Assembly: GCF_030758315.1 (NCBI RefSeq)
Contig: NZ_CP132336.1
Coordinates: 1,240,001 to 1,304,000 of the forward strand
Direction of reading: 5' to 3'
Source of the DNA: Pararhizobium sp. IMCC3301
Lineage (GTDB): Bacteria; Pseudomonadota; Alphaproteobacteria; Rhizobiales; GCA-2746425
DNA length: 64,000 nucleotides
The notes beneath the pieces are model-generated. The model did no database searches and was not told the DNA's origin. It saw nothing but the letters and a program-made list of their open reading frames with translations. Made by a program: the position numbers and the translations under genes. Shown here piece by piece: positions 18,389-26,923 of the stretch. How positions within the stretch are numbered: the stretch's first letter is position 1; every line of letters begins with the position of its first letter.

Positions 18389-18811
18389 CTACTCCGCTGG
18401 CTCCATATGGATCTTGCCCGGTGCAAGGGCCGCCCTCTCCGCCTGCCCCACGCCATTGCGTGCCGCTGTATAAACGAACAGCGCCATTGCCAGCACCGCC
18501 AGAACTGACCCGCCTTTGGCTAGGCTCTCGCCGCTGCCGCTGATCGCCATGGCAATTCCGGGGACCAAGATCACCACTGCCGCAACAGTGAGAGCAAAGT
18601 GGATTTTTGCCAGCCTGGAAGCTGCGGCCTGCGGCGTCAGGGCATAATAGGTGCCGAACACCGACATCGCCACAAAGCCGATCAGATTGAGATGGCCATG
18701 GGCCGGCGACAATGTATGGTTCTGTGTGGCTGACATCTGGATTCCCCATGCCATGCCGATAAGGGCAAAACTGGCACCAGTGACGAAAAACCAGGTTGCG
18801 ATATTCTTCAT
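18389..18811 (-). CDS. Small four-helix membrane protein, haem-copper-oxidase-subunit-I-like
   Basis: A 140-residue protein. The ATG at 18811 follows GAGGAGAGATCTG, a strong ribosome-binding site, and is preferred over longer frames. Four hydrophobic helices are visible: IATWFFVTGASFALIGMAWG, GHLNLIGFVAMSVFGTYYAL, IHFALTVAAVVILVPGIAMA and GSVLAVLAMALFVYTA. The HTLSPAHGHLNLIGF segment recalls the His-containing helices of cytochrome oxidase subunit I or NnrS-like proteins, and similar small proteins are often labelled cytochrome-c oxidase in rhizobia. It is too short to be an oxidase subunit I, so haem binding is unproven. It lies downstream of the broken cupin on the same strand. Confidence 0.65.
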   Translation of the reverse strand: MKNIATWFFVTGASFALIGMAWGIQMSATQNHTLSPAHGHLNLIGFVAMSVFGTYYALTPQAAASRLAKIHFALTVAAVVILVPGIAMAISGSGESLAKGGSVLAVLAMALFVYTAARNGVGQAERAALAPGKIHMEPAE

Positions 18812-18891
18812 CAGATCTCTCCTCAAATCCTGTTTTCTAGTGCGCAGCCAGAGGCGGTCCGGTAAAGCTGAGATTGAATCGCGACGCGCTT

Positions 18892-19285
18892 TCATCGATG
18901 GCCGCCATATCTTGCGGTATGCGGAATTGACCTGCGGTCATTTTCCGCAAAAAATCCCTCAAAACCACCCGGTGTCAGAATCACCAGATGGCGCGATGGC
19001 GTATTGCTGACGATGCGAAATGTGTAAGATTTGCCGCGTGGCACAAAGGCTGCGGCACCGGGCCGCAGATAAAATATCGCCTTCGATCCAGAATTCAGCA
19101 TCGCCTGTGAGCGTCACAAAGGTCTCGTCAGCGTCATGATGAATATGCCGGGGTGGGCCTGAATTGGGCGGTGCAACGCTATCGATCACCGACAGGCTTC
19201 CGTCGCTCTGGGCCGCACTGAGCAGGGTTGTATAATGGGTGCCGAGCCATTCAACAGCATCAGCACCAAGCAGTGAATCCGTCAT
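18892..19285 (-). pseudogene. Cupin-domain protein, frameshifted
   Basis: Two overlapping frames together make one cupin. The first (ATG at 19285, after GGAGG) encodes SGPPRHIHHDADETFVTLTG and EFWIEG, the first cupin motif. The second continues with FYLRPGAAAFVPRGKSYTF and HLVILTPGGFEGFF, the second motif and tail. The break lies near 19075-19090, where one frame runs into ILSAARC and the other joins from GSKAIFYL. A sequencing error or a real frameshift would look the same. It is divergent from the truncated LysR gene, a common regulator/target pairing. Function was probably that of a small-molecule-binding cupin. Confidence 0.7.
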
Positions 19286-19323
19286 CGCATCCTCCATAGA
19301 TCGGACAAAACAGGTAAACCAAG

Positions 19324-19604
19324 GCGCTTTGGTTCGGAATAAGTATGGATTAAAGCTCCGAATATAAAAAATCGTATATCTGTATGAAAGGTATTCGTGT
19401 GGTGAATATAAAATCCTTCGACATGAATCTGCTGCGCGTCCTCGATGCTCAGTTGCACGAAGGGTCCACGGTCAGGGCCGGCGCACGGATCGGGCTGACG
19501 CAACCAGCTGTGTCTGCCGCTCTGGTTCAGCTTCGGCTGGCGCAGCGCAATGACTTGTTCATTCGCCACAGCCAGGGCCTGGAGCCGACCGACCAACCCG
19601 GCAC
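19324..19604. repeat. Diverged direct repeat with the LysR gene start, left copy
   Basis: About 280 bases align at constant offset (3530) with 22854-23134, covering the promoter region and first third of the LysR gene. By eye about nine bases in ten match, and mismatches increase towards the 3' end. Together the two copies bracket the PstS-like and GGDEF-EAL genes and an IS66 remnant. Confidence 0.85.
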
Positions 19605-19659
19605 ATGTGACAGGAGCAGCTTAATTTATGCCCGAACCCCTCCAGCATTTGGCGAGTAG
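19384..19659 (+). pseudogene. LysR-type regulator, truncated after the helix-turn-helix
   Basis: It begins like the intact gene at 22914 (IRVVNIKSFDMNLLRVLDA, ARIGLTQPAVSAAL) but loses similarity after about residue 72 and ends in unrelated residues at 19659. Only the DNA-binding helix-turn-helix remains; the effector domain is missing. It is divergent from the broken cupin, which suggests this was the original regulator position. The remaining protein could at most bind DNA. The 19605-19800 stretch that follows shows nothing recognisable. Confidence 0.75.
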
Positions 19660-19813
19660 TCCAATTTGCGAATAAACCACATGACATAAGTTAAAATGGA
19701 AACCAGAGATTGCATTCCATCAAATAACTTCTGCGTTGTTGTCTAAATTTTTACGCCTGTATCGACAATATCTGCAGCAGTTACATTCAGACAATGGGAG
19801 CACCTTGCTCAAA

Positions 19814-20629
19814 ATGCGTTTGCCATTCTTAGTTGCCGGAATTGTTTCATCCCTGATAGTCAGCGCCAGCGGTATGGCTCATGCGGAAACCTTGCGTATA
19901 GGTGGAACAGGTGTCGCGCTGGGCGGTATGATTCTGCTTGGCTCTGCCTTTGAAAAACAACATCCGGGCACAATGGTGGAGGTGCTTCCCAGCCTTGGAA
20001 GTTCGGGAGGCATCAAAGCCTTGCTCGCCGGCGCCGTTGATCTGTCGGTTGCATCGCGCGAGTTGAAAGAGGCCGAACAAGAAAAGGGGGCTCAGGCAAG
20101 ACTTTACGCCACAACGCCGCTCGCTGTTGTCACGTCGTTGGACACAGATGCGGATGCGGTGACAACGCAACAACTCGCACAGATGTACTCGGGGGAAATG
20201 ACTCATTGGCCATCCGGTCAGCCAGTACGATTGGTGCTGCGTCCTGTTTCCGAAACAGACACACAAATTTTGAGCAGCCTGTCTGATGCGGTGTCGCAAG
20301 CAATCGTAGCAGCGCATGAAAGAGCGGGCTTGTTGAAAGCCACAAACGATCAGGAAAACGCGGAAACACTCGAACGACTGGAAGGCTCCATCGGCGCCGT
20401 AGCTTTGGGCCAGATTGCGACCGAGAACAGACGCCTGAAGGTTCTGATCCTCAATGGCGTCCTGCCAGAAGCTGGTGGTGTTGCCCCTCAGGACGCGACG
20501 TTCAGCAAGAGCCTGTACATCGTGAAAACGCAGAACCCGTCAAACATGGCTTCCCAATTTTTCGAATTTATTTTTTCCGAAGAAGCGCAATCCGTCCTGG
20601 CCGCCACCGACCATACGCCGGCGCGGTGA
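19814..20629 (+). CDS. PstS-like periplasmic substrate-binding protein
   Basis: About 271 residues from the ATG at 19814; a TTG at 19805 lies closer to GGGAG and may be the real start. A signal peptide ends GMAHA|ETLRI. The mature part follows the PBP-like/PstS pattern: LRIGGTGVALGG, GSSGGIKALLAGAVDLSVASR, LAQMYSGEMTHWPSG and a C-terminal FFEFIFSEEAQSVLA. No ABC permease or ATPase is nearby. The next gene, seven bases on, encodes a membrane GGDEF-EAL protein with a periplasmic loop, so this protein more likely senses an anion for that enzyme than feeds a transporter. Confidence 0.78.
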   Translation: MRLPFLVAGIVSSLIVSASGMAHAETLRIGGTGVALGGMILLGSAFEKQHPGTMVEVLPSLGSSGGIKALLAGAVDLSVASRELKEAEQEKGAQARLYATTPLAVVTSLDTDADAVTTQQLAQMYSGEMTHWPSGQPVRLVLRPVSETDTQILSSLSDAVSQAIVAAHERAGLLKATNDQENAETLERLEGSIGAVALGQIATENRRLKVLILNGVLPEAGGVAPQDATFSKSLYIVKTQNPSNMASQFFEFIFSEEAQSVLAATDHTPAR

Positions 20630-20636
20630 CCCGTAG

Positions 20637-22511
20637 ATGAAACACCCAACACCGAAGATAACATCGCCGATAGCGCCGGGAGTGGTTCGATTTTCCACGT
20701 TGATGGCACTGTCAATTGCAATATTCATCGCGATTTTTCCACCTCTGCTGCACTATTACTACGGTGCAAAAATTGAAAAAGGCCATACCGAAACGGAATC
20801 GCAATTGCATGCCAGAAACCTGTCACAGATCATCGGGCGCAACCCGACAATGTGGGAGTTTGAAACCCTTCGCATCAATGAATTGATCGCTGTTAACAAG
20901 CTGCCACAAAAAATAGAAGTCAGGAACGCTGACGCTGAAACAGTCACTCAGACAGGTCCCGATAATCTCCGCGCACCGCTTGTATCGACCAGTCAACCGC
21001 TGCATGATGCCGGGCGCGAAGTTGGCACACTCATTGTTACGCACAGTGTTTTTGATGTGGCAAAAACTTCAGTGTTGCTGCTGTTGGCGACGTCGATTGT
21101 CGCCTTTGGGGCATTTTTCTTCCTGCGGACATTTCCGTTGACCCTTCTCAGGCGTGCAAGCGAACGCGCATCGTTTCTTGCAAGCCACGATCCTCTGACC
21201 AATTTGCCCAACCGGTCGCTTTTTAACGAGTGGCTTCTGCATTCCATTGAAGATGTTGGTCGCCAAAAAACCGCTCTTGCTGTTCTTTGCATCGATCTGG
21301 ATAAATTTAAGGAGGTCAATGATATTCTCGGTCACGCCGCTGGCGATGAGTTATTGCAACAAGCCACAGAGCGAATGACATCTTCTTTGCGTAGCAATGA
21401 TGTTCTTGCACGTATCGGCGGCGATGAATTTGCAATTATCCAGAAGCACGTCGACCAGCCCGCTGGATCATTAATCCTTGCCGAACGGTTGATCGCAGCA
21501 GTCTCCGAACCGTTCGATTTGGAAGGCAATGAAATCATCATTGGTGCCAGCGTCGGCATATCGATACGGACCCAAAGCGACGAAATCGACGGGCAAGCGA
21601 TGTTGCGCCAGGCAGATATGGCCTTGTACGGAGCCAAAAGGGAAAGGCGAGGTACTTATCGATATTTTCAGGAAGAGATGAATCAAGCTCTGGTCGCTCG
21701 TAGAGAGATTGAGACAGGCCTGAGGACGGCAATCCAGAAAAATGAACTCGAACTGTTTTACCAGCCGCAGATAGATCTGGCGACGAATTCGATCAAAAGC
21801 GTGGAGGCGCTGCTGAGATGGAACCGCACCACCGGCGGACCGATCACTCCCGACGAATTCATCCCGATAGCAGAAGAGTGTGGTCTTATTATCCCCATCG
21901 GCGACTGGGTCATACGTCAAGCGTGCCGTCAGGCCAAGGAATGGCCCGAATTGACCTTCGCGGTGAATGTGTCTCCTGTTCAATTCCGGCAGGGTAATTT
22001 GGTTGACACGGTCCGAAACGCGCTTGAGGTTGAGGGTATTGACCCTGCCCGTTTGGAAATTGAAATCACCGAAGGGGTTCTGTTGAGCCACACCGATGAA
22101 GCCATATCGGTGCTCTCAGATTTGCAGGCAATGGGCGTGAAGATTGCGATGGATGATTTTGGCACCGGATATTCAAGCCTCAGCTACCTGCGTCGTTTTC
22201 CCTTCGACAAGATCAAGATCGACCGATCATTCACAAAAGATTTGGGATCGTCTCTCGAGGCTGACAGCATTATTGAAGCGATCATCGCAATTGGAGCCTC
22301 AATGGGAATGACCTCCAATGCCGAAGGTGTGGAAACCATCGAACAAGCGAACTTCTTGCGAAATCATGGCTGCAAGGAAGTCCAGGGTTTCTACTTCAGC
22401 AAACCACTGCCCTCGGCGTCTATTTCCGAACTATTAGCCGACCGGGAATGGAACAAATTCGAAGGCGGGAACTCAATAGGGTTCCATTCGCAAGGCGTCA
22501 GACGAGCCTAG
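20637..22511 (+). CDS. Membrane-bound GGDEF-EAL cyclic-di-GMP enzyme
   Basis: A 624-residue protein. One N-terminal helix (about 20-42), a periplasmic loop of roughly 100 residues, a second helix (about 143-163), then GGDEF and EAL domains. GGDEF is intact at 261-265, with an RxxD inhibitory site (RSND) five residues before it. EAL is intact at 390-392 (SVEALLRWN), with DDFGTGYSS and KIDRSF further on. Both synthesis and breakdown of cyclic di-GMP are therefore possible. It is cotranscribed with the PstS-like protein, which probably docks on the periplasmic loop. The last few codons overlap the edge of an IS66 fragment, so the natural C-terminus may have been altered slightly. Confidence 0.9.
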   Translation: MKHPTPKITSPIAPGVVRFSTLMALSIAIFIAIFPPLLHYYYGAKIEKGHTETESQLHARNLSQIIGRNPTMWEFETLRINELIAVNKLPQKIEVRNADAETVTQTGPDNLRAPLVSTSQPLHDAGREVGTLIVTHSVFDVAKTSVLLLLATSIVAFGAFFFLRTFPLTLLRRASERASFLASHDPLTNLPNRSLFNEWLLHSIEDVGRQKTALAVLCIDLDKFKEVNDILGHAAGDELLQQATERMTSSLRSNDVLARIGGDEFAIIQKHVDQPAGSLILAERLIAAVSEPFDLEGNEIIIGASVGISIRTQSDEIDGQAMLRQADMALYGAKRERRGTYRYFQEEMNQALVARREIETGLRTAIQKNELELFYQPQIDLATNSIKSVEALLRWNRTTGGPITPDEFIPIAEECGLIIPIGDWVIRQACRQAKEWPELTFAVNVSPVQFRQGNLVDTVRNALEVEGIDPARLEIEITEGVLLSHTDEAISVLSDLQAMGVKIAMDDFGTGYSSLSYLRRFPFDKIKIDRSFTKDLGSSLEADSIIEAIIAIGASMGMTSNAEGVETIEQANFLRNHGCKEVQGFYFSKPLPSASISELLADREWNKFEGGNSIGFHSQGVRRA

Positions 22512-22845
22512 CAGGTTTCATTGCGCATTCCGCACTGGTGTTGTCCAATTTCAGAAAGCCATTGTCGAGACAAGCCCGGGTCTTTGGCATCCAGCTCAGC
22601 GCATGACGGATGGCTTTAGCCGACAGCGACTTGTCGGCGATTTTGGGCAGCTGCGCGTGCAGCCATGTTTCCAGATCATCAAAGATCAGTTGGGCATTTT
22701 TCTGGCGTAGTGAGACCCGTGGCACAAGGGAACACCCCCGCGTTCCTTTCTCAATACCGTAAACCTTTGCAATCCGCCGGCGATGGCCAGACAATTCAGC
22801 CCGCTCCGGATGTACGCTTGGAAAATAGGCATGCCCCGCTGCCAA
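22498..22845 (-). mobile_element. IS66-family transposase, C-terminal remnant
   Basis: A 115-residue frame whose middle, LIFDDLETWLHAQLPKIADK then AIRHALSWMPKTRACLDNG and LDNTSAECAMKP, matches the C-terminal domain of IS66 TnpC-type transposases (usual end DNNxAERAxRP). The N-terminal catalytic parts, the accessory orfs and both terminal repeats are absent, so it is dead. It lies exactly at the right border of the inserted segment, next to the second copy of the LysR start, and may have brought about the rearrangement. Confidence 0.75.
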
Positions 22846-22853
22846 CCAAATGC

Positions 22854-23134
22854 GCGCTTTGGATCGGAATAAGTATGGATTAAAGCTACGAATATAAAAA
22901 ATCGTATATCTGGATGAGAGGTATTCGTGTGGTGAATATAAAATCCTTCGACATGAATCTGTTGCGCGTCCTCGATGCTCTGTTGCACGAAGGGTCCACG
23001 GTCAGGGCCGGCGCACGGATCGGCCTGTCGCAACCAGCTGTGTCTGCCGCTTTGGGACGGCTTCGGCTGGCACTGCGCGATGAGTTATTCATCCGCCGCG
23101 GACAGGGACTGGAGCCAACCGACTATGCCCGCAC
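22854..23134. repeat. Diverged direct repeat with truncated LysR, right copy
   Basis: Right-hand partner of 19324-19604. Its left edge abuts the IS66 remnant and its right part is the start of the intact LysR gene. Confidence 0.85.
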
Positions 23135-23885
23135 GCTGGCCATCCCGCTGCGCGAGGCGCTCGACCGGATCGAATATCTGCTATCGGGTCCAGAAGCGTT
23201 CGACCCCGCCCTATCCACAGATACGTTCAAACTGTCGGGCAGTGACTTTTTTGCCGAAATGCTGATGCCCAAACTTGCCGATCAACTGTCGAAACGAGCG
23301 CCGGGCATTCGGGTGCAACTGGTTGATCTGGTGCCCGACAATTATGTTGAAACACTGGAGCACTATGAGGTCGACATCGCCCTTATACCTGCCACGCCAT
23401 TCCCCGACTGGGTGGCGCACCAGCCGGTGTTTTCGTCCAACTTTTCTGTCGTTGCACGCAGCGCCAATCCGCGCATTGCCCGCGCTGGGCTGGCGCCGGG
23501 GGATGTGGTGCCGATCGATCTTTTCTGCGATCTTGGTCATGTGCTGTTCTCGCCTGAAGGCAAATTGACAGCACTCGGAGATCAGGCCCTTGCCCGGGTT
23601 GGCCGCACCCGGCAGGTGAAGATGACCATGCCGGTATTTTCAGGCGTCTACCGCGCCGTCAGCGAATCCGACCTGATCGCTCTCATCCCCGAACAGCTGG
23701 CGAGTTACATTGCTCCAAAGGCGGGGTTGCAGATTTACCGGCCGCCAATGCCGATTGATCCGCCTCTGATTCACATGATCTGGCACAAACGCTCGACAGC
23801 CAACCCGGCCCATAAATGGCTGCGCGAGCTGATCGCGGAAACCCTGTTGCCGCTTAATGAGGGCCATAGCCCTTTGCCTGAATGA
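22914..23885 (+). CDS. LysR-type transcriptional regulator
   Basis: A 323-residue regulator. The helix-turn-helix is STVRAGARIGLSQPAVSAALGRLR, followed by the linker and a full two-lobed effector domain (DTFKLSGSDFFAEMLMP, GIRVQLVDLVPDN, DIALIPATPFPDWV, HMIWHKRSTANPAHKWLRE). The style resembles the NodD/PcpR-type branch. The ATG at 22914 gives nine extra residues; GTG codons at 22929 or 22932, before NIKSFDMNLLRV, are alternative starts. Its natural neighbour was probably the cupin, now 3.5 kb away beyond the inserted genes. No operator was resolved in the short upstream repeat. Confidence 0.88.
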   Translation: MRGIRVVNIKSFDMNLLRVLDALLHEGSTVRAGARIGLSQPAVSAALGRLRLALRDELFIRRGQGLEPTDYARTLAIPLREALDRIEYLLSGPEAFDPALSTDTFKLSGSDFFAEMLMPKLADQLSKRAPGIRVQLVDLVPDNYVETLEHYEVDIALIPATPFPDWVAHQPVFSSNFSVVARSANPRIARAGLAPGDVVPIDLFCDLGHVLFSPEGKLTALGDQALARVGRTRQVKMTMPVFSGVYRAVSESDLIALIPEQLASYIAPKAGLQIYRPPMPIDPPLIHMIWHKRSTANPAHKWLRELIAETLLPLNEGHSPLPE

Positions 23886-23917
23886 TCGTTTCGACAGGAC
23901 GGCAATCGCAGGCCGTG

Positions 23918-24379
23918 TCAGATCGTCAGATCAATCACATATCGCAATTTCGGCAACAGGCGTCCCGCTATTGAACCGGACGGCGAGGAGCCAATCAGAA
24001 CCGCCCCCATATGCCGGTAAAACGCAACCGCATTTGGGTCGCTGTCAATGGTAAAACTACCCGCACCGGTATCTTTCGCCGCCATCACGGCCCACCGAAA
24101 CAAGGCCTTGCCGATGCCCGTGCCAATTGCCTCCGGCACCACAAATATTTTTTCCAGAACCGCCTCGGACGGTGTCAGGTCCAACTGGACCAGCCCGTAC
24201 ACCACACCATCACATTCAGCCACCGCCATCGCGGAGCTTTGCATCATCGCCCCGGTGACGGTCAGCTCTTCCCGGCAAGCTGCAAGAAAGGCGTCATCAT
24301 ACCCCCAATGAGCTTTGGAGCGTAGGCACAAATCGAAAAGGGCTTCGCATTCCGCCAGAAGCGGCGCGCGAACAATCAT
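23918..24379 (-). CDS. GNAT family N-acetyltransferase
   Basis: A 153-residue GNAT protein. The acetyl-CoA motif A is LEKIFVVPEAIGTGIGKALFRWAV (pyrophosphate loop in the second half), followed by NAVAFYRHMGA, the usual motif B. It transfers acetyl from acetyl-CoA to an unknown amine in the cytosol. It converges on the LysR gene and is separated from the next minus-strand gene by about 60 bases. Confidence 0.85.
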   Translation of the reverse strand: MIVRAPLLAECEALFDLCLRSKAHWGYDDAFLAACREELTVTGAMMQSSAMAVAECDGVVYGLVQLDLTPSEAVLEKIFVVPEAIGTGIGKALFRWAVMAAKDTGAGSFTIDSDPNAVAFYRHMGAVLIGSSPSGSIAGRLLPKLRYVIDLTI

Positions 24380-24437
24380 GCAACTTTGCCCTTTGCTAAT
24401 TGGCGAGAGCCGCAGGCAACCTTTGCCGCAGCGCAGA

Positions 24438-24749
24438 TCATCTCTTCAGTACATCCTGATATTCGCTGTATCTTTGAAACTGAACTTTTGCATAGGAGCA
24501 GAGAGGAATGATTTTCAGCCCGCGTTCGCGCGCCAGTTCCACACCGCGCTTCACCAGCGCAACGGCAGCGCCGGTCCCCTTCATCGCATCATCGACGCCA
24601 GTATGATCAATGATCCAGGTCGTTTCACCGGCTTTGGAGACGGTCATTTCACCGGATTTCACTGGTCCGTCATGGCCGTCCTTCGGCGCGTAGAGTGAGA
24701 AAACTCCTTTACTGTCACCCTCACTGAACACAATTTCAAAATCAGCCAT
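24438..24749 (-). CDS. Small GNAT-fold acetyltransferase (YjdJ/COG2388-like)
   Basis: A 103-residue protein, too short for a full GNAT enzyme. It shows the compact pattern of the COG2388 family: GEMTVSKAGETTWIIDHTGVDD, then GTGAAVALVKRGVELARERGLKIIPLCSYAK. Members bind acetyl-CoA; substrates are poorly known. The ATG at 24749 lies within the last codons of the CCA-adding enzyme gene, an eight-base overlap that suggests coupling. Confidence 0.8.
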   Translation of the reverse strand: MADFEIVFSEGDSKGVFSLYAPKDGHDGPVKSGEMTVSKAGETTWIIDHTGVDDAMKGTGAAVALVKRGVELARERGLKIIPLCSYAKVQFQRYSEYQDVLKR

Positions 24750-25989
24750 CACGGCTCTCCTTTTTCATTGATAACGCCATTTTCTCCAGCAAAGCGGCGC
24801 GCGAGGGCACAAATAGACCCTCGATCCAGATTGTTTCCAGGGCCTTCAGGCAGCGGCCCATTTCTGGGCCGGGCTTCAGGCCCTGTTGCTTCAGATCGGC
24901 GGCTTTCACAGGAAACAACGGCACCTGCCAGTCTTTCAACGGCTTTGCCCAGGCCGAATATTGCTCATCACAATTAGCGACCGGCCGGCTCGCCAGATAG
25001 GCCACTTCATCGGCCACATCCGGCCCGAAATGATAGGCCGCAAGCCGGATCTGAAAAGCATCGTCAAAGCCGCATTTTTCCAGAAATTCCAGAGCTGCGA
25101 ATAAGGTTTCAAGCCTGCCAATCTCGGCTTTGGAGAACTTCAAATCCCGGACAGTTTGCAACAGTCGGTCCCTCTGCTGTTTCCACAACACTACAGCACG
25201 CAAGGACCAGTCGACACGGTCACACTTTGCCAGAGCAGCAAAATCCGCACCCTCTACGCCCAGATGAAGCTGCGTCAGCACAGCATTTGCCGCTTTCATC
25301 ACCGTGCTGAGTTGCGCCGGCCGCGGTGCAGACAGCAGTTTTTTGATCTCGCGCTGAATGCGCTCCGCCGACAACTGGTCCAGCAATTGCAAATTGTTCA
25401 GCGATGCGGCAAGCCCCTCTGCATCCGGCATGCCTTCTCCATAATGCGCGGAGAAGCGGAAAAACCGCAAAATCCGCAGGGCATCTTCTGCAATGCGCTG
25501 ACGCGCGGTTCCAATAAAACGCACTCGGCCGCGCAGACAATCATCCAATCCCGCCACCAGATCATACAACACGCCGTCACGATCCACGCTCAGCGCATTC
25601 ATGGTGAAATCCCGGCGCTCCATGTCATGCTGCCAGTCGGTGCCAAAGCGCACAATGGCGCGGCGGCCATCGGTTTCGATGTCCTCGCGCAAAGTCGTGA
25701 CTTCATATTTTGTGCCATTGCCGACGACGGTGACAGTCCCATGATCAATCCCGGTCGGCACGGTCTTGAAACCGGCCGCTGCGGCCCGCTTCATCACCTC
25801 ATTCGGGGGATGCACACAGGCCAGATCCAGATCACTCACGGCAAGGCCGCGCAGCGCGTTGCGCACCGCCCCGCCAACAACCCGCACCTGATCCGCTCCG
25901 CCACCCAGCGCCCGCATCAATCTGCAAAGCTGCTTTTCGTGCAGAAATGTTTCCTGGAACAAGGCTTTGTGGGTGTCACACCTGGTCAC
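24742..25989 (-). CDS. cca: CCA-adding tRNA nucleotidyltransferase / poly(A) polymerase family
   Basis: A 415-residue class II nucleotidyltransferase. Visible motifs are VRVVGGAVRNAL (39-46), the metal-binding SDLDLA (52-57), GTVTVV, the RRDFTMNAL motif and the RNA-binding region RIAEDALRILRFFRF. It adds or repairs the 3' CCA of tRNAs in the cytosol. The start is GTG at 25989 with no nearby ATG alternative before conserved sequence. It is in a four-gene run (DUF1285, Nudix, DUF6111, cca) conserved in Hyphomicrobiales. Confidence 0.9.
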   Translation of the reverse strand: MTRCDTHKALFQETFLHEKQLCRLMRALGGGADQVRVVGGAVRNALRGLAVSDLDLACVHPPNEVMKRAAAAGFKTVPTGIDHGTVTVVGNGTKYEVTTLREDIETDGRRAIVRFGTDWQHDMERRDFTMNALSVDRDGVLYDLVAGLDDCLRGRVRFIGTARQRIAEDALRILRFFRFSAHYGEGMPDAEGLAASLNNLQLLDQLSAERIQREIKKLLSAPRPAQLSTVMKAANAVLTQLHLGVEGADFAALAKCDRVDWSLRAVVLWKQQRDRLLQTVRDLKFSKAEIGRLETLFAALEFLEKCGFDDAFQIRLAAYHFGPDVADEVAYLASRPVANCDEQYSAWAKPLKDWQVPLFPVKAADLKQQGLKPGPEMGRCLKALETIWIEGLFVPSRAALLEKMALSMKKESRDG

Positions 25990-25992
25990 AAC

Positions 25993-26280
25993 CTACTCCG
26001 GGGTGGTTGGTTCCGGTTCGACGATATTGCCCGGCAGCAATTGGCCATCTTCAAAGCGGGCCGGCTGATAGACCCCGTCAGCGGAAAAGCCGGTATAATT
26101 GGTCAGCACCACAATAACCACCACAGTCAAACCGGCCCCTATCACTGACAGCCAGCCAAGTGCCTTGACCGTCAGGCTTTCACGGATCGCCGTCCGGCCC
26201 ATGCTGAAATAAATATAGGATACGTAAAGCGCGAATGGCACCAGGAACAAAATTGCATAAGTCAGATAAAATCGAGTCAT
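25993..26280 (-). CDS. DUF6111 family membrane protein
   Basis: A 95-residue protein with two hydrophobic helices (TYAILFLVPFALYVSYIYF and LSVIGAGLTVVVIVVLTNY) and an acidic Pro-rich tail. Small proteins of this kind sit between the Nudix and cca genes in rhizobia and are named DUF6111. The start overlaps the Nudix stop by four bases (ATGA). Function unknown. Confidence 0.75.
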   Translation of the reverse strand: MTRFYLTYAILFLVPFALYVSYIYFSMGRTAIRESLTVKALGWLSVIGAGLTVVVIVVLTNYTGFSADGVYQPARFEDGQLLPGNIVEPEPTTPE

Positions 26281-26894
26281 GATGGATACAGGGTCTCGTA
26301 AAGAGTTTTCAGAATTCCGGCGGTAACGCCCCAGATATAGTGTGTCTCATAGGGTATTGCATAAGTCTGTCGCATTGCCCCCTTCCATTCCAGTTCCAGC
26401 TTTTGATAATTGCTGCCGCTCATCAGGAAAGCCAGCGGAACTTCGAATATTGCATTCACCTCATCAGGATTGGCAAACAGTTTCAAAGGCGGCTTTACCA
26501 GACCGACCACAGGTGTGATGTCATAGCCACTGCCGGTTGCATAGGGGTGCATTTTACCCAGCAGATGAACACTTTGTGGTGCCAGCCCAATTTCCTCCTG
26601 CGCTTCACGCAGCGCAGTCATCGGTGAGAATGCGTCTGTCGCATCCGTTCTGCCACCTGGAAAGGCGATCTGCCCGGCATGGGATGACAGGGTTTCGGTG
26701 CGGTGGGTCAGCAGCACTGTCGCCCCGTCCACATGCTGCACGATGGGAATCAGAACGGCTGCGGGCTTGAGCAGTTTCGGCGGCTGTGGCCGCTGCAGAT
26801 CAAGCATGTGGTCTCCGGTTTCCAGCCGCGGCTTGCCGGGACCGAAAGCCGCTGAGAACCGCCTGCGAAACTCCGCCAGCACGGGGTCCGTCAT
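26277..26894 (-). CDS. CoA pyrophosphatase, Nudix hydrolase
   Basis: A 205-residue protein from the ATG at 26894 (MTDPVLAEF); longer frames start upstream of a likely non-coding stretch. The NuCoA signature LTHRTETLSSHAGQIAFPGG runs into the Nudix box GGRTDATDAFSP then ALREAQEEIGL. The family hydrolyses CoA and its derivatives to 3',5'-ADP and phosphopantetheine. It lies 30 bases after the DUF1285 gene and overlaps the DUF6111 start. Confidence 0.9.
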   Translation of the reverse strand: MTDPVLAEFRRRFSAAFGPGKPRLETGDHMLDLQRPQPPKLLKPAAVLIPIVQHVDGATVLLTHRTETLSSHAGQIAFPGGRTDATDAFSPMTALREAQEEIGLAPQSVHLLGKMHPYATGSGYDITPVVGLVKPPLKLFANPDEVNAIFEVPLAFLMSGSNYQKLELEWKGAMRQTYAIPYETHYIWGVTAGILKTLYETLYPS

Positions 26895-26923
26895 GTTGCC
26901 TGCGGATGGCGTTGCCCTATCCC

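Noticed and set aside
23132-23885. Idea that both LysR copies are functional regulators
   Set aside because: Only the right copy has an effector domain; the left one loses similarity after the helix-turn-helix and ends within 20 residues.
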